In this document: piece by piece, positions 1 through 8,645 of the stretch
Layout of the letters: each line of letters opens with the position of its first letter
How positions within the stretch are numbered: position 1 is the stretch's first letter
NCBI RefSeq assembly: GCF_004365635.1
Contig: NZ_SOBH01000004.1
Span: forward strand, 62,001-126,000
Direction of reading: 5' to 3'
Source of the DNA: Litoreibacter halocynthiae
GTDB taxonomy: Bacteria > Pseudomonadota > Alphaproteobacteria > Rhodobacterales > Rhodobacteraceae
DNA: 64,000 nucleotides
Notes under the pieces: model-generated
Database searches by the model: none
What the model was told of the DNA's origin: nothing
Seen by the model: the letters and a program-made list of their open reading frames with translations, nothing else
Translations under genes and position numbers: made by a program

Positions 1-576
1 GGAGACCGCAGTATCATAGGCCGCCGTGCGCGAATACGCTGTCAGCGCCAAGCGCTGGCGGAAGGCGTAAGACGTCGCACCGTCATTTGCGCCCATCTCG
101 GCCAGCACCGCATCGTAGTCCTGCACATCCGTCACGACGTTCACAAACTGGTGGTTCTTCGCGGCAGAGCGCAGCATCGCTGGTCCGCCAATGTCGATAT
201 TCTCGATGCAGGTCGCGTAGTCGGCGCCTTTGGTGACGGTTTCTTCGAACGGATACAGATTCACCACAAGCAGGTCGATTGCACCGATGCCATGCTCCGT
301 CATTGAGCCGACGTGACCTTCGTTATCGCGCAATGCCAGCAAACCACCGTGAACAATCGGATGCAGAGTTTTCACACGACCATCCATCATCTCGGGAAAA
401 CCCGTCACCTCGGACACGTCTTTCACATCCAGCCCCGCTTCGCGGATCGCGGCGGCAGTACCACCAGTTGACAGCAACTCAACACCGTGACCCGCCAAGG
501 CACGGGCGAATTCAATCAGGCCGGTTTTATCGGATACAGAAAGCAGCGCGCGGCGCACGGGAACGAGATCGGTCAT
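1..576 (-). CDS. purH: Bifunctional AICAR formyltransferase / IMP cyclohydrolase PurH (5' part only)
   Basis: This protein carries out the last two steps of de novo purine synthesis, AICAR to FAICAR to IMP, in the cytoplasm. The visible 192 codons start [20 protein letters not shown] and cover the N-terminal MGS-like IMP cyclohydrolase fold, with the family's STGGTA, TLHP and VVNLYPF stretches. The AICAR transformylase half lies beyond the left window edge. The start is set by AAGGACTGCT just before the ATG. It follows the heparinase-like gene on the same strand with a short gap, so the two are probably co-transcribed. Identification is firm; completeness cannot be judged here. Confidence 0.95.
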   Translation of the reverse strand, partial: MTDLVPVRRALLSVSDKTGLIEFARALAGHGVELLSTGGTAAAIREAGLDVKDVSEVTGFPEMMDGRVKTLHPIVHGGLLALRDNEGHVGSMTEHGIGAIDLLVVNLYPFEETVTKGADYATCIENIDIGGPAMLRSAAKNHQFVNVVTDVQDYDAVLAEMGANDGATSYAFRQRLALTAYSRTAAYDTAVS

Positions 577-605
577 AGCAGTCCTTAAGGCTCAAGCAGC
601 AGAGG

Positions 606-2354
606 TCAGTTCAACGCCAGCTCAAGGTCCTCGTCCACGTCGCGCAAGTAAGACGGAGTGTCCTGCGCTTTAGCCAAAGACCAGCTGACCTGGCTCGCAT
701 ACTCCATCACGCGCGAGGATAAAACGATCTGTTTGGACGCACGTGGCTTTAATCGCCCTTTTTCCAGATAAACACTGGGTTCAATCGTCATTTTTGCCGC
801 GAATGACGGCCTGAACACCCAAACTTCACCACTTTTTAGAGCCAGTGAGATGGCCGTCCCTCCCATGTCCAGAGAGGCATCTACCTCCGGGTGAAGGTGA
901 AACCGGACCGAATAGGGCACGCCCTGAAGAGAGATTTTGTCCATATGCGCCTCGAACCGGACCCGATCCGGGTCGGACAATGCTGCTAAAGTATCCTCAC
1001 CTGTCACCCGTCGCCCATCCAGACTGACTTCCATTTTCCGGACATGGGTCAAACCGTATTCCACGCAATAGCTGTTATGGCTCGCGATGATTTCGGTGGC
1101 ATCGCTTCCAACATTGCGTTGCTCGGTGACTTTCGTTGGGCCGGATGTCAGAAATTCACCTTGTGGCTCTGCAATCAACTTGGCAGATGACACGCCGTCT
1201 ATAGATAAGGTCGAATGAGAAGGTGTGGCGCGACCAGCCCTGCGCCATTCCGCACCGAACGGTGCACCGGACCCGCAATTCACAATCAATGCACGACGGC
1301 CAGATGTCAGCTCAAAGGCCAAGGTACTGGCATGTGCGACCCGTGACGCATTTCGCGCCGGTGGTGCGCTGACATCGGCAATCACTGTCGTGCGCCCACC
1401 TGATAGGCGCGCGTAGCCCATGGCAAGCCCGTCCAATTGGGCTGCTTTAACGCCGGAGTAGGCCAAGGCATGGTCTAAACGACCGTCCAAACCCCGACCG
1501 CCACCATGAAAACGCGCCAAGCCGCCATCAGCGTGGCGCAATGCCCGAAGCGTCGGAGCCATGCGCTCGATAGCGGCCAAATGCGCAGGTAGCGGCGTCC
1601 GGCCTGCTTCTGTCAATGCGGCGGCAGCCCATGTCAGGAGAGTGAAAACCTCCAGAAGCTCTTCGGGATTTCGCGTGGGGATGCCGCCTTCGGCGTCAAT
1701 CTGGTCGGCGCATTCGCGCGCCAGCGCGTTGGTTGACGGCGTCGCATACCGTTCCATTCCGCCGAGGCTAAGGGATGCGTATAGCAGACCGGTCAAAGCC
1801 TCAAAGCGCGGCAATCCGCGCGAGGCGACCGACCAACGCCGACCTAGATAGGCTGTCTGATGCGCCAGTGATTTGTAATACCGGTCGTTGGCTTCGGGTG
1901 TTTGGCCATTCATCAAGAACAGCGCGTGGTTGATCCACCGGATCAGACGGCGCCCTGTAAGATCAGGCGACCAGCCCAAACCGCGTCCGCGACCGAAGCG
2001 TTCGATCCACTCGTGCACCCAGGCCTGCGCCAAAAGCCGCGAGTCCCGATTACCGACCGAGGCCAGATCGTCGAGCCAGGTGAAGCCGTTGAGCTCTGCT
2101 TCATACATGGCATCCGGAGGCGTTATTTCCCAAAGGGACCGCCCTTCTGCCTGAACCAGATGACCACCAAACTGGAAATTTCCGGCGGCGAGCTGTTTGC
2201 CCTTGGCAAATGATCCAATCGTGCGCGGCTCAGGTTGCGAGACAAAGCCCGTCGCCTGCGCCCGCATGGCGCTCAGCCGTGCATGCACCTTGTCCATAAA
2301 CGTAATGTTGCGCTCCACCCCGATGGATGGCGCGACTTTGGCCTCAATGCTCAT
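606..2354 (-). CDS. Heparinase II/III family protein
   Basis: A 582-residue protein of the heparinase II/III type, related to polysaccharide lyases. The N-terminal half (about residues 60–310) is helical and alpha/alpha-toroid-like, with a WEITPPDAMYEAELNGFTWL region. The C-terminal half (about 320–560) is beta-rich and contains SHSTLSIDGVSS, as in this family. No clear signal peptide is visible. It lies between rsmB and purH on the same strand, an order I recall from other Rhodobacteraceae. The substrate is unknown; a role on cell-envelope or storage polysaccharide is possible but not shown. The family call is good; a specific lyase activity should not be assumed. Confidence 0.85.
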   Translation of the reverse strand: MSIEAKVAPSIGVERNITFMDKVHARLSAMRAQATGFVSQPEPRTIGSFAKGKQLAAGNFQFGGHLVQAEGRSLWEITPPDAMYEAELNGFTWLDDLASVGNRDSRLLAQAWVHEWIERFGRGRGLGWSPDLTGRRLIRWINHALFLMNGQTPEANDRYYKSLAHQTAYLGRRWSVASRGLPRFEALTGLLYASLSLGGMERYATPSTNALARECADQIDAEGGIPTRNPEELLEVFTLLTWAAAALTEAGRTPLPAHLAAIERMAPTLRALRHADGGLARFHGGGRGLDGRLDHALAYSGVKAAQLDGLAMGYARLSGGRTTVIADVSAPPARNASRVAHASTLAFELTSGRRALIVNCGSGAPFGAEWRRAGRATPSHSTLSIDGVSSAKLIAEPQGEFLTSGPTKVTEQRNVGSDATEIIASHNSYCVEYGLTHVRKMEVSLDGRRVTGEDTLAALSDPDRVRFEAHMDKISLQGVPYSVRFHLHPEVDASLDMGGTAISLALKSGEVWVFRPSFAAKMTIEPSVYLEKGRLKPRASKQIVLSSRVMEYASQVSWSLAKAQDTPSYLRDVDEDLELALN

Positions 2355-2419
2355 ATCACCGACTTTTCGCCTGCTTCTTTTGCCGCGATTCTACGCGGGC
2401 AAGGCAAGCCTGTCACCGA

Positions 2420-3712
2420 TTATTCAGGTTTGCGCAGCGCAATCATGAAAAAGCCGTCCATTCCGCCACGGTCCGCCCAGTAGCTGGGGGACAAACGCAA
2501 CCCGCCAACGCGGCTGCGCCATTCGGACTCAATCCCTTTCAATTCCGGCTCAATCTCGGTCAAACCATGTCGTGCCATCGCGGTTTTTGCCTGACGCTCG
2601 CCCTCGTCGAACAGCAAAGAACAGGTGCAAAAGACCAAGCGTCCACCGGGCTTCAACAGGCTCACCGCGGTGTCGATCATATCGGCTTGCAAAGCGAACA
2701 GCTCGTTCAGCTGCGTGCCATCCTTGGCGTAGGGCAAATCAGGGTGACGGCGGATCGTTCCAGTGGCCGAGCACGGCGCGTCCAGCAAAATCGCGTCATA
2801 AAGCACATCGTCAGGCGCATTCAGCGCGTCTTCAATCACCAGCTTGGCGGTCAGTCCGGTGCGTTGCAGGTTTTCTTCCACCCACGCCATCCGCTCGGGC
2901 GAAATATCCAGTGCCGTCACGTCTGCACCGGTCGCCGCCAGTTGCATCGTTTTGCCACCGGGGGCGGCACACATGTCCAGTACAACCTCGCCCTTCTGGG
3001 CATTCAGCATACGTGCAGCAATGGCCGCCGCGGCATCCTGAATCCACCATGCGCCCTCCGCAAAGCCCGGAAGCTCCGTCACTTGGACCGAGCGGTCAAT
3101 GCGCAAAGACCCGGTCGGCAGCAGCTCGGCACCCAACTGCTCGGCCCAATGCTCGGCCTTATCCTCGTCGCGCAGGGTAATGTCCAAGGGCGCCCCAGCG
3201 AGATGGGCGGTTTCAATAGCTTGCGCCGTCGCTTCATCGAACAAATGGACTACGCGTGGGCGCAGCCATTTGGGCATCCGCGAAGGCGGAATATCCGGCC
3301 ACATCTGCGGCCCCTCGGTCGCCACCTTGCGCAGCACCGCGTTTGCCAGTCCCGCCATGCGGGGCGAGCGGCCGGAGCGCTTCATCAGGTTCACTGCACT
3401 GTCCACGACACCGTGCGGGGCTTCGCCCTCGACGCACAACTCCACAACCGCCAGACGCAAAATGTTCAACGCCACTTCGGGTGGCATCTTTTCGACGAAT
3501 TGCGAGATCACCACATCGGCCCGCCCCAGCTCCCGCAAGGTGGTCGTTGCCAGACGCTGGGCGCGCGCGCGGTCGGCGGGTTCCAACCGGTCCAGCACAC
3601 CACTGCCCAGCAGAACGGAAAGCTGTTCTTTTTCCTCCAGCACGCCCCGAAGCAGTTGAACCGCTGCTCGGCGGGCATGAAGTCCAGAGGGTTGGGTGTG
3701 GTCTTGCGTCAT
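2420..3712 (-). CDS. rsmB: 16S rRNA (cytosine-967-C5) methyltransferase RsmB
   Basis: This is an RsmB/NOP family SAM-dependent methyltransferase that modifies 16S rRNA, 430 residues long. The N-terminal NusB-like RNA-binding domain spans about residues 8–140 and the Rossmann methyltransferase about 220–425. Motifs seen are DMCAAPGGKT (SAM binding), LLDAPCSATGT (first cysteine region) and FCTCSLLFDEGE (second catalytic cysteine region). The start MTQDHTQ was chosen because AAGGAG lies seven bases upstream; upstream in-frame ATGs lack such a site. It is divergent from the SDHAF4 gene and upstream of the heparinase-like gene. The C-terminus is complete. Confidence 0.93.
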   Translation of the reverse strand: MTQDHTQPSGLHARRAAVQLLRGVLEEKEQLSVLLGSGVLDRLEPADRARAQRLATTTLRELGRADVVISQFVEKMPPEVALNILRLAVVELCVEGEAPHGVVDSAVNLMKRSGRSPRMAGLANAVLRKVATEGPQMWPDIPPSRMPKWLRPRVVHLFDEATAQAIETAHLAGAPLDITLRDEDKAEHWAEQLGAELLPTGSLRIDRSVQVTELPGFAEGAWWIQDAAAAIAARMLNAQKGEVVLDMCAAPGGKTMQLAATGADVTALDISPERMAWVEENLQRTGLTAKLVIEDALNAPDDVLYDAILLDAPCSATGTIRRHPDLPYAKDGTQLNELFALQADMIDTAVSLLKPGGRLVFCTCSLLFDEGERQAKTAMARHGLTEIEPELKGIESEWRSRVGGLRLSPSYWADRGGMDGFFMIALRKPE

Positions 3713-3772
3713 ACTTGTCTCCTTGCCCATGGGCCGTATATCAAGTGCAGGACCGGAACAAGGACGCGGAAC

Positions 3773-3946
3773 ATGACAGATAAACAAGACCTGCCCCCAG
3801 AGGCCCTTCGCGCATTGGAAGAAGCCGCCGCGCGCAAGACCGCCAAGGGTGATCTGGAGTTGCCGCCAGAGCTGGGTGGTCGCGACGGACCAGAACCCGT
3901 GCGCTACGGCGATTGGGAACGTAAGGGGATTGCGGTCGATTTCTGA
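3773..3946 (+). CDS. DUF1674 protein, succinate dehydrogenase assembly factor 4 (SDHAF4) family
   Basis: A 57-residue protein carrying the DUF1674/SDHAF4 C-terminal signature GRDGPEPVRYGDWERKGIAVDF (residues 36–57, 22 residues; key part GPEPVRYGDWE). In eukaryotes the family binds flavinylated SdhA during complex II assembly; bacterial members are presumed to act likewise, but that is inference. The start is ATG after a GC-rich GGACGCGGAAC context. It is divergent from rsmB with 60 bases between them, which probably hold both promoters. A second, truncated copy of the C-terminal half lies about 650 bases downstream (4479–4595). Length is normal for bacterial members. Confidence 0.88.
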   Translation: MTDKQDLPPEALRALEEAAARKTAKGDLELPPELGGRDGPEPVRYGDWERKGIAVDF

Positions 3947-4089
3947 CGGCGAAATCATGATCCGTCCGGTATGCACGTTGCGACTATGTCCTTAGCGACG
4001 TGTTTCATTGACTTCGGTCAAGGTAGCATCCTTCAGACCGACTATGCTGGCTTCATTGCGATAGTCTTTTTATGCATAGGAGTTGAACG

Positions 4090-4470
4090 ATGTCTCAGTC
4101 TCCGCGTTGGGTACGACCTGTGGCGGTTGTTGCCGCAGCTTTCGGCCTTCTAACAATTTACTCTGGGGGTACCGCGCTATTTGGCAGCGCTGCCAGCAAA
4201 GCTGCGGTTGGCGACGCAGTCCCACTTGTACTTTGGTTCAATTTTCTAGCTGGTTTCGTGTATGTGGCTGGCGCTGTGGCGCTCTTTCAGTTTGCTCCCT
4301 TCGCGCAGCGAATAGCTTGGCTGATTGGACTTAGCACCCTGTTGGTTTTCGTCATCTTGATTGCCTTGGCCATTACCGGCACGCCGTTCGAGTGGCGTAC
4401 AATTGGCGCGATGGTTTTGCGGTCGGGTTTCTGGTTGGCAATTGCGGTGGCGCTTCCGAAGAGATCATGA
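4090..4470 (+). CDS. Small four-helix membrane protein, unknown function
   Basis: A 126-residue hydrophobic protein. Four likely membrane helices lie near residues 8–28, 45–68, 74–96 and 105–122, ending in a short basic tail (LPKRS). I do not recognise a functional family. The start MSQSPRW is preceded by ATAGGAGTTGAACG, a good ribosome-binding site. Base composition is visibly more AT-rich than rsmB or dapB. The gene lies between the intact SDHAF4 gene and a truncated duplicate of it, which suggests it came with a local duplication or insertion. It is probably expressed because RBS and frame are intact; its role is unknown. Confidence 0.7.
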   Translation: MSQSPRWVRPVAVVAAAFGLLTIYSGGTALFGSAASKAAVGDAVPLVLWFNFLAGFVYVAGAVALFQFAPFAQRIAWLIGLSTLLVFVILIALAITGTPFEWRTIGAMVLRSGFWLAIAVALPKRS

Positions 4471-4478
4471 GGAAGTGA

Positions 4479-4595
4479 GAACGCAAGAAAGCCGAGGGCA
4501 ATCTGGAGCTGCCCAACGAGCCCGGTGACCGCGACGGTCCAGAGCCCGTGCGCTACGGCGATTGGGAAAGTAAGGGGATTGCGGTCGATTTTTAG
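4479..4595 (+). pseudogene. Truncated second copy of the SDHAF4/DUF1674 gene
   Basis: Reading from 4479, 38 sense codons encode ERKKAEGNLELPNEP, then the family end DRDGPEPVRYGDWESKGIAVDF, followed by a stop. The last 60 bases differ from the intact copy (3773–3946) at only a few positions, for example one base changing ER to ES. There is an in-frame TGA at 4476–4478 directly before the homology and no start codon, so the N-terminal third is missing and the piece cannot be expressed alone. It is best read as a remnant of a recent partial duplication flanking the small membrane-protein gene. Confidence 0.82.
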
Positions 4596-4967
4596 GGAGG
4601 AGTGGTTAGTCCGAGCACCTGAAAAATCAGACACCAGTTCGCTTAAGTTCATTTTTCCAGTTGCGAGTCGGCCCACCGAGTGGCTACGCTATGAACGTAA
4701 CCAGAACCTCCAGACCATCACATCTTTGGCTCTGTTTACTCGGTGGACCTTTGGGCTCACCAGCAAAGGCGCGGCACCACATATAGTGGGCTGTGCCTTT
4801 TGCCTGTGTAGAATTAGTTTTTATTGGCGGGCATACAACTGATTTTTTACCCGTTTTGGGCACAAAAATATGTTGACCGTAGTGCACCCTCAGAGATTTC
4901 GATTCTCTTTTTTCTAAGAGATACAGAGCTTTATTAACCACGGCCCCCTGAAGGTCACACTAGCGCC
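4596..4967. other. Gene-free, AT-richer stretch with one terminator-like hairpin
   Basis: No convincing gene is visible between the SDHAF4 fragment and the end of dapB. An 85-codon minus-strand frame (4684–4941) exists but has no recognisable domain and no strong ribosome-binding site. Composition is more AT-rich than the flanks. An imperfect inverted repeat (4765–4780 with 4786–4800) ends in TTTT and could stop plus-strand transcription coming from the small membrane gene. The stretch looks like non-coding or decayed DNA linked to the neighbouring duplication. Confidence 0.6.
4765..4801 (+). terminator. Terminator-like imperfect hairpin
   Basis: AAAGGCGCGGCACCAC pairs with GTGGGCTGTGCCTTT across a five-base loop (ATATA). 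The stem has G·U pairs and one bulged A, and is followed by TTTT then G. It could end transcription from the 4090 membrane-protein gene. The short T-run makes it weaker than the terminators at 17006 or 15305. Confidence 0.45.
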
Positions 4968-5768
4968 CTAAAGCCCCAACACATCCAGCATATCGTACTC
5001 ACCCGGACCTTTACCCTGCCCCCAGAGTGCGGCCTTCAAAGCCCCTCGAGCGAAGACCGCGCGGTCGGTGGCTAGGTGGCGCAACACGATGCGTTCGCCG
5101 TCGGCGGCGAAGATTACGTCGTGCTCCCCCACTACATCGCCACCGCGAATGGCCGAGAAGCCGATATCGCCGCGTTTGCGTGCGCCGGTGATGCCGTCGC
5201 GGCCGCTGTCTTTGACGTCTGCCAACGAAACACCGCGACCCTCGGCGGCAGCTTCGCCCAGCATCAATGCTGTGCCAGACGGCGCGTCGACCTTGTGGCG
5301 GTGATGCGCTTCGACGACTTCGATGTCGTAATCTTCATCCAATGCGGCGGCGACCTTTTTGGTCAGCTGCACCAGCAAGTTCACCCCGAGGCTCATGTTG
5401 CCCGCGCGCACAATCGGCGCGTGGCGGGCGGCGGCTTTGATCTTGGCGAGGTCATCGTCGCTAAGTCCGGTAGTCCCAATCACATGAACCGCGCGGGCCT
5501 GTGCGGCCAGCTCGGCCATGGCAACGGTCGCAGCGGGCGTGGTGAAATCGATGATGGCCTGCGCGTCTTTGACAACCTCAATGGGGTCTGACACCACGGG
5601 CACATTCATTTTGGCCTGCCCCATCGCCAAGCCCAGATCCTGACCAACCCACGGGTGGCCTTCACGCTCGATTGCACCAACAAGATGCGCATGCTCCGAG
5701 GCCTGAACAGTCTCGATCAGCATTTGCCCCATGCGGCCAGATGCGCCGGTAATCACGATGCCTGTCAT
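4968..5768 (-). CDS. dapB: 4-hydroxy-tetrahydrodipicolinate reductase
   Basis: DapB reduces hydroxy-tetrahydrodipicolinate with NAD(P)H in the diaminopimelate/lysine pathway, supplying both lysine and peptidoglycan. The 266-residue length is normal. The N-terminus has the dinucleotide motif GASGRMGQM. The catalytic stretch [15 protein letters not shown] (about residues 154–168) contains the conserved histidines, lysine and substrate-binding [13 protein letters not shown] was taken as start because the Rossmann strand begins there; longer in-frame extensions add only non-homologous residues. It is divergent from rbfA, with 79 bases between the two start codons. Confidence 0.95.
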   Translation of the reverse strand: MTGIVITGASGRMGQMLIETVQASEHAHLVGAIEREGHPWVGQDLGLAMGQAKMNVPVVSDPIEVVKDAQAIIDFTTPAATVAMAELAAQARAVHVIGTTGLSDDDLAKIKAAARHAPIVRAGNMSLGVNLLVQLTKKVAAALDEDYDIEVVEAHHRHKVDAPSGTALMLGEAAAEGRGVSLADVKDSGRDGITGARKRGDIGFSAIRGGDVVGEHDVIFAADGERIVLRHLATDRAVFARGALKAALWGQGKGPGEYDMLDVLGL

Positions 5769-5847
5769 AGCGTAACCCTCATATACTACAGCCCAAAGGG
5801 TGTAGGGCCTGTTGCAAGGGGCTGGCAAGGGGCTTAAGTGCGAGGCC

Positions 5848-6264
5848 ATGGCTAAGAATTCAAAATTCGCGGGCGCAGGCCCATCGCAACGACAACTTCG
5901 TGTGGGCGAGCTTATCCGGCGTACTCTGTCGGAAGTTCTCAACCGTGGGGAAATCCACGATCCGGACCTGAACCGCATGTCGATCACAGTCAGCGAGGTG
6001 CGCGTCACCCCCGACCTGCGCATCGCCACGGCCTTTGTTTTGCCGCTAGGTGGCAAGGACAAGGAAGAGGCGCTGCAAGCGCTTGCCCGCAACAAGGGTG
6101 AAATCCGCCATGTCATTACCAAACAGATGTCCGTGAAACATTCGCCTGACATTCGCTTCATGCTTGATGACACGTTTGACCGCATCGAAGAAACCAACCG
6201 CCTGTTCGCCAGCGAGGCCGTTCGTCGCGATCTGGCTAAAGACGACGATGCTGGCGAAGATTAG
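5848..6264 (+). CDS. rbfA: 30S ribosome-binding factor RbfA
   Basis: RbfA is a KH-fold cold-shock protein that binds free 30S subunits and assists 16S rRNA maturation. The protein has 138 residues. The family pattern is clear: [17 protein letters not shown] near the N-terminus, [19 protein letters not shown] in the middle, and [18 protein letters not shown] toward the end. The start MAKNSKF was chosen over an upstream in-frame ATG at 5812, which would add twelve unrelated residues. Its last 17 bases overlap the next gene, so the two are likely translated from one mRNA that continues into truB. Confidence 0.94.
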   Translation: MAKNSKFAGAGPSQRQLRVGELIRRTLSEVLNRGEIHDPDLNRMSITVSEVRVTPDLRIATAFVLPLGGKDKEEALQALARNKGEIRHVITKQMSVKHSPDIRFMLDDTFDRIEETNRLFASEAVRRDLAKDDDAGED

Positions 6265-6982
6265 ATACGCCGCCCTCGTCTGCCTCTTGGCATCCCCCGC
6301 GCTGGCCGATGGCTGTCGCGATTTAACGCATCTAGGCGACAGCTATACGGTCTGCACCGTTGAGAACCCCACCACGCTGGAGCTTTGGCTGAAAGACAAT
6401 GATGACCTCGTCATCGGCGAGTTCTTCAGCCTGCAAGAGCTTCTGGGCGAGCAGGGCAAAACACTGACCTTCGCCATGAACGGCGGCATGTTCCATGAGG
6501 ACCGCCGTGCAGTGGGGTTGTTTGTATCCGACTACAAGGAACAGGCCGGTTTGGTGACCCGCGAAGGTCCAGGCAATTTCGGACTGCTGCCAAACGGGGT
6601 ATTTTGTGTTGAAGGGCAAACAGCGAAGGTGATCGAAAGCCGCGCTTACGCAGCGAACACGCCGACTTGTCGTATCGCCACGCAGTCCGGTCCAATGTTC
6701 GTGATCGACGGCAAGTTGCATCCCAAGTTCACCGCCGACAGCACCTCCAAGAAGCGCCGTAACGGGGTGGGGGTCGACACGCAGGGGCGGTCGCATTTTG
6801 TTATTTCCAACGGGTTCGTGCGGTTTCACGACATGGCTACGTTGTTCCGAGATGAACTCGACAGCCCCAATGCGCTGTTTCTGGACGGCTCGGTGTCGCG
6901 CTTGTTCTCAGCGGAGCTTGGCCGTTCTGACGCAGGGCCTCGGATGGGCCCGATCATCGGACAGGCGCTGCCGTCGCAATAG
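6248..6982 (+). CDS. Secreted phosphodiester glycosidase family (DUF2233) protein
   Basis: A 244-residue protein with an N-terminal signal peptide (about residues 1–20, cleavage after ALA before DGC). It resembles the DUF2233/NAGPA phosphodiester glycosidase family: [22 protein letters not shown] and [14 protein letters not shown] match its conserved blocks. The location should be the periplasm. The gene starts inside the end of rbfA (17-base overlap) and is followed by truB after a 60-base gap. A secreted glycosidase-like protein inside a ribosome-maturation operon is odd; the order rbfA–DUF2233–truB may be a Rhodobacteraceae habit. The substrate is unknown. Confidence 0.85.
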   Translation: MLAKIRYAALVCLLASPALADGCRDLTHLGDSYTVCTVENPTTLELWLKDNDDLVIGEFFSLQELLGEQGKTLTFAMNGGMFHEDRRAVGLFVSDYKEQAGLVTREGPGNFGLLPNGVFCVEGQTAKVIESRAYAANTPTCRIATQSGPMFVIDGKLHPKFTADSTSKKRRNGVGVDTQGRSHFVISNGFVRFHDMATLFRDELDSPNALFLDGSVSRLFSAELGRSDAGPRMGPIIGQALPSQ

Positions 6983-7042
6983 ACATTGACGCCCGCCGCC
7001 ACCCGCAATAGCACCCGACCCTTTACTACGCAGGAGCGCACC

Positions 7043-7951
7043 ATGGGACGCCGCAAAAAAGGCCGCGATATTTCCGGATGGGTCGTCATCGACAAACCCG
7101 CAGGGATCACCTCCACCTCGGTGGTGAACAAGGTGCGCTGGGCGTTCGACGCCAAGAAGGCGGGTCACGCAGGCACACTGGATCCTGATGCGACTGGTGT
7201 ACTGGCTGTGGCTCTGGGCGAAGCCACCAAAACGGTGCCTTTTGTAACCGACGCCATGAAAGCTTATCGCTTTACTGTGCGTTTGGGACAATCGACCAAT
7301 ACCGACGACGCGGAAGGCGAGGTCTTGTCAGAAAGTGAAACAAGACCGTCCGATAATGAGATCGAAGCTGCCTTGCCTGCCTTAACCGGCGAAATCATCC
7401 AGGTCCCGCCAAAGTTTTCAGCCGTGAAAATTGACGGGCAGCGCGCCTACAAGCTCGCCCGAGACGGCGAAGAAGTCGAGCTCACCGCCCGCCCTCTTTT
7501 TGTCGAAAGCCTCGTGCTCGTAGAGCGCCCGGACCCTGACCATGTCACGCTAGAAATGGTCTGTGGCAAGGGCGGCTACGTGCGTTCCATTGCGCGGGAT
7601 TTAGGAGAGGCGCTTGGCTGCTTCGGTCACGTCCGCGAACTGCGCCGCACATGGTCTGGCCCGTTTGACGTTGAGGATGGCGTCACTTTGGAAGAACTCG
7701 ACGCCGTTGCCAAAACCGACGCCATTATGGAGTTCCTCGGCCCCTTGGAAATCGGCCTTGTAGACCTGCCAGAACTGCCTACTACCGAAAGTGGCGCTGT
7801 GAAGCTGCGCAACGGCAACCCCGGCATGGTAATCGGCACGGGTGTGCAATATGGCGACGAGGCGTGGGCCTCGCTGAACGGTCAAGCCGTCGCCGTGGGG
7901 CGCTACAAAGCGGGCGAATTGCATCCGTCGCGGGTGTTCAACACCAACTGA
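7043..7951 (+). CDS. truB: tRNA pseudouridine-55 synthase TruB
   Basis: TruB converts U55 of the tRNA T-loop to pseudouridine. It is 302 residues long. The catalytic block is [14 protein letters not shown], with the family's catalytic aspartate at residue 47. [17 protein letters not shown] and [15 protein letters not shown] are further TruB signatures, and a PUA-like tail closes the protein. The start MGRRKKG follows GCAGGAGCGCACC, a good ribosome-binding site; an upstream in-frame ATG at 6986 lacks one. It continues the rbfA operon. Confidence 0.95.
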   Translation: MGRRKKGRDISGWVVIDKPAGITSTSVVNKVRWAFDAKKAGHAGTLDPDATGVLAVALGEATKTVPFVTDAMKAYRFTVRLGQSTNTDDAEGEVLSESETRPSDNEIEAALPALTGEIIQVPPKFSAVKIDGQRAYKLARDGEEVELTARPLFVESLVLVERPDPDHVTLEMVCGKGGYVRSIARDLGEALGCFGHVRELRRTWSGPFDVEDGVTLEELDAVAKTDAIMEFLGPLEIGLVDLPELPTTESGAVKLRNGNPGMVIGTGVQYGDEAWASLNGQAVAVGRYKAGELHPSRVFNTN

Positions 7952-8025
7952 TTGTAACAATCGCGCCGCCGCTCACGCGGATGTGGGGTATTGTTTCGGA
8001 AAATTTGCCGGAACTGTAACAAAGC

Positions 8026-8061
8026 TCACGACATGGTCGCGCAGGTTGCGCGACTTCGTGA
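8026..8061. other. Long imperfect stem-loop between truB and a membrane-protein gene
   Basis: A perfect eight-base stem, GTCGCGCA with TGCGCGAC around a three-base loop, is extended outward by CACGA pairing with TCGTG across a small internal loop. No T-run follows on either strand. It may be an mRNA structure, a Rho-related site or a protein-binding palindrome in the 176-base gap after truB. The function cannot be decided from sequence alone. Confidence 0.5.
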
Positions 8062-8127
8062 GGCATCTGTTCACAAACGCACAAATCGCCCAGAAACATT
8101 GCAACACAGCATTTCTGGAGCACCCTC

Positions 8128-8613
8128 ATGACCACCAAATCCAATCTTTCCCGTCAGGTCTGGAGCGTCCTTTTGGCAGGTGGCCTCGCCACCATCGCGT
8201 TCGATCTGTTCGGCCAAGGCCTGTCGCCCGCTTTCGGTTTCGCCAAACTCGCCCCAGTCGGGCTTGCCACCGCGACACTCAAGACCATCTTCGGGGACAT
8301 CCCGAAAGGTGCCGGCGACATCATGCACATCCTAACTGGAATGTTTGTCTACACCCTTGGCTATCTGTTGGTCGCCCGCCCGATCCAGCGCAAGTCAATC
8401 CCGAACCTGCATTGGGCCATCACCGCCACCGTTTACGGCATCGGCCTATGGGTCTTCGCATTGTACTTCGTCGCCCATCTGATCGCTGGTAACCCGCCTT
8501 TCCTTGGCTTTACCGACATCACTTGGGTCGCGTTCTGGGGTCATATCGTCTACGCGCTGGTGGCCGTCTATGTGATCGAGCGCGGGCCATTCAGCCAGCA
8601 GCACGAGGCTTGA
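8128..8613 (+). CDS. Conserved four-helix membrane protein, unknown function
   Basis: A 161-residue membrane protein. Hydrophobic stretches near residues 11–32, 66–84, 95–118 and 130–150 suggest four transmembrane helices. The loop after helix 1 holds GQGLSPAFGFAKLAP. I recognise it as a type of small integral membrane protein seen in marine alphaproteobacteria but cannot assign a function. The start is preceded by TCTGGAGCACCCTC, a good ribosome-binding site. The DUF1643 gene begins 32 bases downstream on the same strand, so they may share a transcript. Confidence 0.75.
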   Translation: MTTKSNLSRQVWSVLLAGGLATIAFDLFGQGLSPAFGFAKLAPVGLATATLKTIFGDIPKGAGDIMHILTGMFVYTLGYLLVARPIQRKSIPNLHWAITATVYGIGLWVFALYFVAHLIAGNPPFLGFTDITWVAFWGHIVYALVAVYVIERGPFSQQHEA

Positions 8614-8645
8614 ACCGAAGCCCGTGGGCTGGCACAAGCTGGCCC

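Noticed and set aside
2327-3946. A 539-codon plus-strand frame ending in the SDHAF4 protein
   Set aside because: Most of it is antisense to rsmB; only the last 57 codons, with own start at 3773, match a family.
4684-4941. An 85-codon minus-strand frame before dapB
   Set aside because: No ribosome-binding site of note and no known domain; composition is that of the AT-rich gap. It cannot be excluded but is not supported.
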